DNA of 64,000 nt, from positions 4,030,001-4,094,000 of the forward strand of contig NC_134434.1 of the NCBI RefSeq assembly GCF_030867145.1, written 5' to 3'. This stretch comes from Opisthocomus hoazin. Its lineage: Eukaryota; Chordata; Aves; Opisthocomiformes; Opisthocomidae. The notes beneath the pieces were generated by a model. The model saw nothing but the letters and a program-made list of their open reading frames with translations. It was not told the DNA's origin and did no database searches. Shown in pieces: positions 53,721 to 64,000 of this stretch; within the stretch, counting starts at the first letter, position 1; every line of letters starts with the position of its first letter. A program made the translations under genes and the position numbers.

Positions 53721-56700
53721 TCCTGTAAAGACCAGTTTTCCTCCTGAACAGTGTCAGTTCAGGGCCTGGTCTCATGCCAAACACTGGAAACCTCACCCTA
53801 CCTTTGATGTCCTCTTCTTTCCTCCTGTCCCACTCAGGAACATGGATGGGCAGAGGGTGGGAAGGGGGAGGATGATGAGAAATGCTTCACGTAGGGCTGG
53901 CCAGGAGTGGCGGCCCAGAGCCGAGGATAAACACGGAGTTTTGTGCTTGCTTCAAGGTACTTTTTGCCTTGGGGTAGAGGGAACAGTCAGCGTGTGGAAA
54001 CTGGGGTGTTTGGATGTTTGCTTTTAAAGCTGATTTCCTTACTGATTTGGGGAAAAGTAGAGGTTAGCTCTTGCCTTTCTGATCTGATGTAGCCCAACTG
54101 TTGTAACTAGAAAGTGTGACTGTATGGTCTAAGTATGTATGCAAGTTTATGCGAAGGAGTTGTGAATGAGCTGGGACTGCTACTGGAAGAAAGGATTGGA
54201 TGTGAAAGTTTGAAGGTGTGCTGCTTTCGGCAGTAGCTTGGCAGTTGAGTTCCTGCTGCGCTGGAGGCACGGGTTGGATATCTGAACAAGCTTGCCAGTG
54301 TTCTCTGGGAAATGCAATATCTATTTTAAAATATATTTCTAATTAATTATTTTTGAGAAGAGTTGGAGTAGCATCCTGGAGCTTGTCTGCCTGGCTGATT
54401 ATGCCTGAGTCGTGGCCAAATTCACTTCCTACAGGTTAAGCTTCGCCACTGTGCATCAGTGTTAGACTTCCTCAGGGCTGAGAACAAGAATTTACTCTCT
54501 GGCCTATTCCCGTGGCCTGATCCCTGCTGATCCTGCCAACAAGGACTGCAGCTGAGCAAACAGAGAAGGATCTCTTCAGCAAGTGTGGAAGTGGCAAAGG
54601 TTGAGACAGGAGTGGTGGGAGCTGGTGCCTGTGACCGACGTGTGTCTGCCTGTATGCTTGTGCCAGAGGACTCGGCTGGTTTCCCCATCAGGGATGTGAT
54701 TTGGGATCTTCTGTGACTTGAAGTGGAAATTCCAAGTCTGATTTGTCAGTATGGCTGCTTTTTTTCCTGCCCTGCAAAAATAAACTGTAAATGAAGAATG
54801 TGTGAATGCAGGGTTTATTTCAGTGAAGACACGAAATGTTTCCGAGGCTGGTCATTTGCTTTAATATAGATGGGTCTTAGTCACGACTGACTTGAACGGG
54901 AGCCCGTAACTGGACTGGCAGGAGGGAACCTGCTTCATCACTGAGCTGCCAAAGATCTGAGCTGCACCCTGCCTCGTGCCAGGGCACTGTGCTGCTCTCG
55001 CAGCACCGGGACAGAGTCCGGGAGCTGCTTGTCCACGGTGCTATTTCCATTTAGTAAATAGAAGCTTTCTGAGATGGTTTGTGTTGGGTTTCCCACTCAA
55101 ATCTGATTAATACTCTGACTTCTTTGGCAGTGAAGCTCTGACTGCTGAGCGTTGATGTCCTCAGAGTAATCCTGTGCTGGTGTGTCCTCAGTTTTTGACA
55201 CCCAAACCCAACACAGCGAACACTCTGTGGCAACGTTCTTCTACTAGTTGATTGTCTGCACTGTGGAGTGATGCGCCGAATTGCAGATGTAGTAATACTG
55301 GGGTCAAAATCTTGCAATCCGTTTGGGCATCTTGTTCAAGAAGTGTGGGTTGACCAACCGATACTGGTTGCTCTGTGGCAGCTGCGCTGGTGAAGGTTGG
55401 GTTGTCTTCTTCCAAGCTGGCAGGAGCTGTTGCTGCCTTGCTGCCCAGCAGGAACATTGACTCGTGCCGGAGAACAACCGACTGCTCCGTCAGTGTTACG
55501 TCCAGAGAGGTCCATGGGTTGGCTAAGCCTAGAGTCCCTGTTCAGCATGAATTACAGCATTCTCTGCATTCGCAGCAGTCTCACAGCAATAGCTTCTTCC
55601 AAGTTTCTATCCATAGTTAAAGTCCAGAAGCTACCACTGTGATGTACTGGAGGAAGAGGCTGTTCCCGGTTCTCTGGATATTGCAGAAATGGTAATTGTG
55701 AACAGAACCTGCAAGCGATCCTGTGAAGTCATTTTGCCTAGTGCTTCAGAGGAACAAGGTCACCAGTATATGCTAGAAGAAAAGTTTCCTCAGTCCCAAA
55801 TATGGCAGTTGTTTTAGATGACTGAGTTTTACGTGCTCTGGTCCAGGGTAGGACTCAGAGAATGACGAAGACCCTTGGAAATCTCTTTCAAAATAAAATA
55901 AAAATAATCACAGGGTGGAAGCACAATGAGAGGTTTCTGTCTGGCACTCCGCCATGCGTGTGCACACGCGCTCACACTCACTCTGCCAGGATCAGCCAGA
56001 GCTCAGCTAATGCCGTAAGCCCTTCACTCCTCCCTTAGAGATACGGGCAAGCTGGATGCCCAAGAAGTCCTACCACAAGTTTAATATTTTGTCTCCAGTA
56101 GTTACCCCTCTCTACCTCATATATTAGCATATCAAGCTCCTTTTTAAAAACAATTTGGACTCTGCTTTCCAGAAGAAAATTTCGGGCACTAGCTGGAGGT
56201 GTTCTTTTCAGTTGCCACACCATGATGATTTCATGATAACTGTGTAGCTATTGATCGGTTATCTTCAACGTGTGCGCTGCTACTCCCTCCTTAATGCCTG
56301 TTTCTTGGAGGTGTTCCAGAGCATGATGGTATTCCTGCCCTGGCGTGCCTTGGGCTAGGCAAGGAACCAGCCTCTGCTACCCTTTCCGGGAAACGGATGC
56401 TCTGTTCCCACTGGTGGGAGGTTATTTGCAGTGACCAGAGTTCCCTTTGTCTCTTGAGTTTGCTGACGGCCTCGCAGGGGTCAGAAAACGCGGGCAGCAG
56501 GACCAGGCCAATACCTCCAGCTTCCCCTTCTCTGGGGAGCCTCGCAGGGCAGCAGCACCAGAAGCAGACCCAAGCTGTGCTCGTGCAGCGTTTGATCAGC
56601 CGTGAACAGAGACGAGCGTTGCATCGTGGATACAAGACTGGTGTTAAGCAGCTTCTGCCTTCTCAACCAAAAAATCCCGAGTCCTGCTGTAGTGAAGAAA

Positions 56701-59700
56701 TTGCAGCATCTTAACCAAGGCATTGCAGGTCAGTTTTCTCTGGGGTGAGACTTAAGGCAGACAGGGAGCAGCATTGGTTCTGGCCACAGGCTGCACACAG
56801 ACAGCTGCGAGGGTGGAAAACTTTTGTTCGTGGTGCTCTTGACAGCTTGCAGCAGCCAGGAGGACCCTTTGGTGGTGTTTGGACCAGTCAGATTCTGAAT
56901 GCAGACCTAGGGCATGAGTTTCTGTTTCTGGGAGCTCCGAGGGAGAAGGAGTTAATTGGGATGAGGGCAAGGGAAGAAGATAGCTGGATCTGTGTTGGGG
57001 CTACTGGCTGATATTTTTGCAACAGCTTCTTTTACCCAGTGTGAGACCGTGGGGATTAGCCGGCCAGACTCACAGGCTCCTTCCGCACTGAAGACCGGCC
57101 TGTCCTCTGCACAGCAGTAGAGCTCTTTTCCAAGGACTTTCAAAATCCAGCGGACTTGGGACTTGTTGTTGAGAGACTCTGTGGTGCTTATTTCTTTAGC
57201 AGCAAAACTTTGTGTTTGCCCCTAGTTCTGGGACTTTGAAAGAATGAAAAAACTTGTATAACCCCCAAAAGAATCATGTCTAGTGTAGTAGCTTATAATA
57301 ACATGACTGAAAAGGAAAGTAAGGAGGTGATCAGAAAGAAAACCAAGAGTGTGTACAAATGGCATTCACCCTCTCTGAAAATCTAAATGTGTTCATAGTA
57401 TCTGTTTGGAATTCAAAGCCTGTTTTAAGAACCGTGGCGCAGCTGAGCGGCACAGCAGCGTGCACGTGTCCCTCAACCTGGAGCTAAGAAAGGAATACTT
57501 CAAGGGGAGAGCAGAGGTGGCAGATGCAGAGCTGGGGCAAAGGAATGGGAAGGAGTTTTAAGGTAAAACAGTGAACTTGCAAGCTCATGAAGAAAGCCGA
57601 GTTGCTTTTGTTAGGGAAAAAGGAACTTTCATTGCAGAATGACATAAGGGGTTTTTTTCCTTTCTTTTAAATTTTCATATTTTCCTACCAGTCAGGTGGT
57701 TACCTGATGCATTTCTTATTTTCACTGATCAGTGTTATTAATATGATTCCAGAGCCTTGAAATTTATATTAGTAGCCTTCTGTGGGTAATTTCAGACTCG
57801 ACTTCTTGTGCCCTTTTAGGTGGCAGTGAATGGGATCATCAGCTTGCAGGTGAATACCTCAGATTGCTATCTTAAGAGCAGGCAGCATGGGCATGGGATC
57901 CTCTCGTGGACTGCTTTTGGTCCCTCTTCTTCGTGAGAGGTGAGAGTGGGCAGAGAGGTCTGAGCTGTTCCGCAGGCAGCGCTGAGGGTGCCCAGCACTG
58001 CGAGCAGCCCCGGGCACTCGGGGAGCTCTGTAGGATTCATCTTTCTTCTTAGGCTGTGCATGGCTCAGACATCTGTTCAAAGTACCCTCTGCAGTAAGGT
58101 GGGAGCTTTATTAGAAACCAAGTCTCTGCTTTTTTTTTTTCAATCTGAGTTGTAGAAGTCTTGTGACTCTGCATTTCTTTCTGTTTGCATTTAGTGTTTT
58201 TTTTTTGTTTGAACTCAATGTGCGTATTTGTTACAGCAATTCTAATATCTAGAGAGATAATTGTTAATGTTTTTTAAACAATTGGTGTCTTTGGGTTTTA
58301 TCTTGGTATACTTTCTGACCACTGTTCAGATACATTTTTTTCTGAGATACTGTATATAGAAAATCCTTTGTTAGTCGTAGCTTTTCAGACTGATGCTTTT
58401 CTGTCTTGGAAGAGCTGAGAGGGACGAATGCTTCAGTGTTACAGCACAGAGCAAGCCTGGGTGTCAGGATTGCCCTCCTAGGACAGGGTGGGGAAAAAGT
58501 GTATTTCTTCTTTAATAGTTTTCTGTTAGCGTAGGATATACAAATCTTTAGGAAATTTTGTTTGAAGCAGGAATTTCAAATCTCTTTTGCAAGCTAGAGC
58601 TGTGTGGTGGGATTGGAGTTAGATTTGGAGAGCTTTCTGGTAAATTGCTGAGATGAGAGGCTGAAGCATGAAAAGAGATGGCAGAAAAGCGGCCGCCCAG
58701 GCGGAGCAGTGGTCTGCTGTAATCTGGATGGTGGAGCTGTGTTAATGGCTCTGCAGGTGAGACTGGGTTAGAGACAGGATTTACTGCTGGAACAACTGGC
58801 GTGTGGTGTTTCGTACCAACCACGGCAGTGTAAAAAGGCTTGTTAATATTTATTGAGGACAATGTCTTGCTTTTGTGCCAGTCTTTTTGCCATTTCCCAG
58901 TTGTCTGGCATGTTAAGATGACTGTAAATGGTTCTGCAAGGTTGTAGTTACTTCCCCAGCAGTGTTTTTTATCTGAAGCTGGGATCTTCTGTCAAGTGTA
59001 GACAGTCTGTGCGCATTGGAGGGGTTGAAATCTGCTACAAAACAAAAAATCTTCAAGAGATATATCTCGGGGGAAAAAAAAAAAAGGCTTTGTCATCAGA
59101 GGGTTTTGCAAAATAATCAGGTTTTCCAGACCTCGGCAGCTGGGTCCGATGGTAGGTAGCCCCTGAAGCATGCTGGCAACGAGCGGGGTCTTAGAGAAGG
59201 GGGTTTGGTGTTCTCCCATTGCAGCAGAGGATGGGCTCACGCTACTGTAAGCCAAGCACCAAATAAGCAGTGATTTCTTCCTAAACAGCTCAGATGACTG
59301 TGTTGGTTATCCGAAAACACAGGAAAAATGTGTCAGCTGCTTTGCTTGGTAGCGGGAGAAGGCTGTGCAGCACGCCTGCTAGCAGCACGGTGCCAGGGCT
59401 GCTACCACGAGGACTTCAAGAGAACAGGCAACAAAAACCCCTACAGCATCACCATGGATTTCCAACATTGGTGATTTTGAAGTGAAAATCTATTAGTGTT
59501 TCCAGCTTCTCAGTCTGTAGTGCAGTTTGTCCTACGAGCAGCGGTGTGCTGCTGCCTGAGGGGACGGGGTGGGTGGTTTCTCACCCGTGGCTTTGCGGTG
59601 ACTGCGTGGAGGTGGGTACGTGCTGTGAGCTCCCCGTGGCAGCGTGCTCAGTCGCAGACCCTGCGCAGGGGCTCATGGCAAGTAAGGCTGTAAAATATTC

Positions 59701-60202
59701 CCATTAAAATTGCTTGGCTGACTCCTGTGCCTGGAGGAAGGAATGCAGGTGGCTCAGACCCACGAGGCTGAAACCATTAAAAAAACCCGAAACCAATTTT
59801 TTAGCTCTGGCCAGCCAGAACACTACAGTTTACCTTAAAAATGGGGAAAATATGTAGGAGCAGTTGAAAAAATGGAATTGTGCACAGGGTGCTTTTGCTG
59901 CTAGGAAGCTCCTGAAGTGTTGTGTACTGGAGATCTGCATCCTGAAGAGGTGTTGTGACAGAAATGACGCAGGTTTCTATAGGAGCAGCTGCTGTTGTGT
60001 GCCCGAGGGTAGGTTGTCTTGGTTTGAACACCCGAAGTTGTACGTGGCCTGAGTTTTACTCTAGGGTAGGTTTCACGTGCTGCTAAGGGCGAGCAGCAAC
60101 TGCTTCCTTGCACGCTGCGAGGTTGTTAGCCTGATTTACTCGCTGCTTTGGAAATCTGTGTAAAACATCATCAGTCGGCTGTTCTCCAGAGTTACTCCTT
60201 GA

Positions 60203-60455
60203 ATCGCAGAATGGTTTGGGTTGGAAGGGACCTTCACAGGTCATCGACTCCAACCCCCAGGCCAGGGGCAGGGACACCTTCCAACAGACCAGGTTGCTCA
60301 AAGCCCCGTTCAGCCTGACTTTGATCACTGCCAGGGAAGGGACAGCCACAGCTTCTCTGGGCAGCCTGGGCCAGGGCCTCACCACCCTCATTGTACAAGA
60401 TTTCTTCCTTATACCCAGTCTAAACCCACCCTCTTTCAGTTTAAAACCACGGAAG
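60203..60455 (-). mobile_element. CR1 LINE 3' fragment in MAP2K4 intron 1
   Basis: The plus strand reads cgcagaatggtttgggttgg, then aagggaccttcacagg, and continues as the reverse complement of a CR1 3' end. The minus-strand frame contains PWPRLPREAVAVPSLAVIK. Antisense to MAP2K4. Confidence 0.85.
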
Positions 60456-63400
60456 GTATAGATGGAGGATCTAAATTTTGTCAGCAGGGAGTTGAACCTA
60501 ACCCGGTAAGGTGCTGGGAGAGCGCGCGTGGTCCTGGGCGGGATTGGGGGAGCTTGGGACGAGCAGTGGGGGCCGGATCCGGGGACCTTCCCACTGGCAC
60601 AGCCATGGCCGGAGCAGCCGCCCGCACTATGGCGTGGGCAGTGGGTGTCAGCCCGGAGAGCTGCTGGAGAGGCGATGGTGGCTTTGCTCCCTGCAGATCG
60701 TAAGCAGTTGAGTTGAGAACTGAACTATTAGGAAAGTACTCGAGAAGATTCTTTTGACAGAGAAAATACCTGATTTCTTCCTAGCAAAAATTGTTCACAG
60801 CAAAGAGAGATTTTAATGTTGAGTGTTTTCCAACTGAAAATACTGCTGACTGTTATGTAGTGACGGTGTGTTTGCTGGAGTTACCCCCTAGGGTATATTG
60901 TAACTATGGTTTTCTCTTTAAACCACGTTTTAGAGTGTTAGGAGTGTATTAGCTGACTTTGTGCTTGTTACATGCAAATGTTGCATTTATTTTGAAGGAT
61001 GCTGGAAATATAATGTTTTTGTGAATTCTCTTACCTACTTAAAGACTTTCTATTTCATGGGCAAATTTGGTAGGTTGTGTTTGCCAGTTATTAATAAGAA
61101 TGGCAGGAGCTATTGGTTTTCTTGATTTACATTTTCAAGTCCGCGCTCAGTGCTTGGTAACTGTTGGTAACGAAACTGGTGCCAGTTGCAGTGGGCAGGA
61201 AGGGTCTCGCTGGACCTGGCACTGGACAGCCTGTACCTGTTGCCCTCTCCCGGGAAGTGATGGTTTCTGCTGTGGATCTACTATTTTGCCACCATCTAGC
61301 CTTTAATCTGAAGGTGGGTTTTTTGTGCTGGGAAGGGAAAAGGCTGTTCTGTTCTCTGTGCAGGAAGATCAAAGGTGTGCGGCGGAGGAGGATGCTTAGC
61401 AGATCCTCTGCATTTTGTAAATGAAAGGAATGTAACAGAGATGTCTGCATTTCTCTTGTAAGCTGTCGAAGTGGCAGGATTTGTTCCCCAGCTCTGTATA
61501 GCTCTGTGTATCTCAGTTCAGGCTGGCAGCTTTGCCTTATTGAGTAATTTGACAAAACTGCGTGCTGTCAGGAGAGGCATGGGGTCTGTTGATTGCCTGT
61601 TGAGCTGTATTTGAGAGACCACAGCAGTAGGTCCGTTTATTAATAAACTATGAAATGAGAGGGAAAGGTTGTGGTGCGACCAACCTCCCGCTGTCCTAGA
61701 AAGAGCAGCTTTTTGCTAGCAGCTTCTGCTGTGCGCGTTGGGGTGCAGCTCCGCGAAGCAGCTGGACACAACGCTGAGCCTCCCGTGGCTCGGGCCAACG
61801 TCCCTTTGCCGTGGCTTTTTTTGCCAGGCAGCAGCCCCAGCATTTCTCGGTGCCAGTGTAGCAGGGTCCCTGCCTGCGCCCGCTCCCGGGGCAGTGCTGT
61901 TCCCAGGGGTGCTGCTTTCCCATTGCGTCTTTGCTGACAAGTCCCTGCAGCAAAAACGAAAGGGCTGGGGCCCATTCTGTCTTTTGTATTTGTTTTCTGT
62001 TTCTTTCGGGGTTGCAAATGTCAAAACTGTTTGAAGGGCATTTGCCAGTCTTTGATATGAAGATTGCTTCCCAGTGTAATTTTATTTCTCCTTCTGAGAA
62101 ACTGTGTAACGTTAAAGGAATGCCGTGAACAAATATATTTTTGTAGGCTAGCTGTTTTGGTGCTCTGGCTACTGGGCCAGATTTCTTTTCTCTAAAAATA
62201 CTGTGCACGTGTGCAGTGACACTTTTTGGAGTGACAGCAGTTGGGTTTCCATGACAGCAAGAGCTGTGCTTTTATTAGGCCTCACCTCAGCTACTCGCTC
62301 TGGTTTTGTTTTGGTACTGAATCAACTTCATGGAACTTCTCATGCTCTTGAGCACCAGCTTGCTTCTCTTTCTGAACCGGTATTTACCACAGCATGTGTT
62401 GGGTACAAAGTGCCCTTCAAGGGACACGTGAGGCTTAAACGTGGAATAAAACATCATGTTGGGTGAAAGCAACAAAAGATGCGTGTTATACAGTTTATTG
62501 CCTGTCCTCCACTTGACAGGTCATATGTAGGGGGTTTAATGGGTCCTATATGTGTTATTCAAGAGTGCTCTAAATTGAAGAGGAAGGTAGTGTGCTGCCA
62601 GGCAAAGGGAGAAGGATAAAGGAGAGGACCGTGGTGCAGCACCAGTAAGCAGGTCAGGAAGGTCGCTTTTTCCAAAGGGCGGGTGGAAAGTGCTCCGGAC
62701 CCGGGACTGCAGGCGAGTCCAGGGCAGGATTAGGCTTGCATCGCTGGCCGTGTTGCTGATGAGAAATCAGAACTCGGATTTAATCATCTCAGTGGCAATT
62801 TTTTAATGACCTGTAAATGAAGAAAGATACAGCTTTAACAGAGACTTGTCAGAAGATATTCCTGATGCGTATTTTCTTTACTAGTATGTATCAGAACAGA
62901 CTTTTCAGGATACTTGCCTTGGTTTTTTTATATCAATAATTTTCTCTTATACTATGAATCTTAACATATAGGACACCAGAAATTAGTGTGCATGTGATTT
63001 TTCTTCCTTTGTAACCAATATGTAAAGCTTAATGCTGTGATGTTCCCAAAAACATCTGCTTTATGCTTTTAATTACTGGTGAAATTACTGTATTGTAGCT
63101 TTCTGATTGAATCAGTTTGGGCAAAATAAGAAATGGGAGCAGTCCAACTATCAGACAGGAGGAAGTAAAAAAAAAAATAAAAAATTAAGAACCACACAAA
63201 GGAGAGTCTTACTTAATGAGCTTCATACACAGTGTTAGAACTGATGTATTTGCATCCAATATCCTTTCAATTTCAGATGTGTATTTTATACTTTAAGGGA
63301 AAGTTGCCTGATGTAGCAAGACTGGTTTTGCTAAATTTGCTATACTGACCTTATAAAAATTTGAGACTGTGTTTAAAAACAGAATGACACATTTTTTGAA

Positions 63401-63533
63401 ACTGAATGTATTTAGAAAGGAAAACGTGGGGTTGATGTGGTGTTTTTATTTAAGGAATTTGCGTTACAGTGCTGTCCGCAGTAGCCCAGGAAAAAGAACA
63501 AAACAGACAAATTCAGACCTGGTGAAGTGCCTT

Positions 63534-63602
63534 GGACATTTGAATATAAGAATATATGGAACATTTGGATATAAGAGTATGCAAATATTTGAATACATGG
63601 TA
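63534..63602. repeat. Imperfect 24-25 bp tandem repeat, 3 copies
   Basis: Three diverged AT-rich units of the form gga(a)catttg(g/a)atataag, followed by a third shorter copy atttgaatacatgg. In MAP2K4 intron 1. Confidence 0.65.
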
Positions 63603-64000
63603 CACTTTGATGTTGTTCACTGTATCTACTGATGAGAGAATTGATACTCATCAGGTTAATCTACCAAGGAGAGAAGTTAAAAAACCCCAAACCAACCCGA
63701 AGGGAGGTGGTCCTTTGTGCACTGGGTACACAGTGGGGTGGTGTTAAAAATGTCGAGGTGAGGAGGAAGTTCTTGGAAGGGATGGTCTGGTCCTGCTGCA
63801 TACGGGGAGCACCTCTGGGCAAGGAGGTCGGCGAACACGACCAGGAGGGTGCTGAGAAGCGGGGTGCACGCGTGGCCCAAAGCCGCGCGTTGGCTGCGTG
63901 GAGACTCAGTGGTGAGGTGGGACGTTTGCTCTGACGAGGTGCAGTTGCTCCTGTGATGAGTGACTACAGCACACCATTTTGGGAAGGGAAGGGATAGACA

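Larger units (their letters stand above)
43257..64000 (+). other. MAP2K4: MAP2K4 intron 1 (5' part, runs off the window)
   Basis: No exon with MAP2K4 similarity was recognised after the donor at 43257; I looked for the exon-2 start (K.KALKLNF). The region holds two CR1 fragments, a 21-bp minisatellite, a GT microsatellite and otherwise single-copy-looking sequence. Many short open frames occur, but none has a recognisable domain. Confidence 0.7.

Overview
The window looks like avian (at least sauropsid) nuclear DNA. CR1 LINE fragments with the typical 3' tail (tandem ATTCTGTG-type octamers) lie on both strands. Three compact CpG islands mark promoters in a moderately AT-rich background, genes are split into short exons, and the only other old repeat I recognise is a MIR-type SINE. 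There is nothing prokaryotic: no operons, and nearly all long open frames are chance frames in GC-rich islands or CR1 remnants.

Layout. 1-17.5 kb: intergenic DNA with CR1 fragments and one isolated, GC-rich, well-contexted 40-codon frame at 12697-12819. It resembles the N-terminus of the DUF4795 (QRICH2/C16orf96-like) family. 17.5-25.14 kb: SCO1, minus strand, six coding exons, complete (272 aa). 25.2-27.2 kb: ADPRM, plus strand, three coding exons, complete (319 aa), head-to-head with SCO1, only 63 bp between the two start codons. 28.0-33.9 kb: TMEM220, minus strand, six coding exons including a 30-nt exon, complete (159 aa), tail-to-tail with ADPRM. 34-43 kb: intergenic DNA with CR1 copies, LTR-like sequence, homopolymer G and a MIR-type SINE. 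43.16-64 kb: coding exon 1 of MAP2K4 (plus strand) in a large CpG island, then more than 20.7 kb of its first intron; no further MAP2K4 exon was found.

The gene order SCO1-ADPRM-TMEM220 matches the human 17p13.1/p12 segment. In human, PIRT, SHISA6, DNAH9 and ZNF18 separate TMEM220 from MAP2K4; here about 9 kb does. The genes do not form a pathway. SCO1 is a mitochondrial copper chaperone for cytochrome c oxidase, ADPRM a manganese-dependent ADP-ribose/CDP-alcohol diphosphatase, TMEM220 an uncharacterised membrane protein, and MAP2K4 a MAP kinase kinase for JNK/p38. SCO1 and ADPRM probably share one bidirectional promoter.

Most unusual local signals: a 47-bp-arm, almost perfect inverted repeat inside SCO1 coding exon 1 just after a perfect TISU/YY1 start-codon element; the orphan DUF4795-like exon; the well-preserved MIR upstream of MAP2K4; and a 21-bp AT-rich minisatellite plus a 276-codon open frame with degenerate 22-residue repeats in MAP2K4 intron 1. 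I found no convincing new multi-gene system. Exon coordinates come from hand splicing by reading frame, splice consensus and family similarity.
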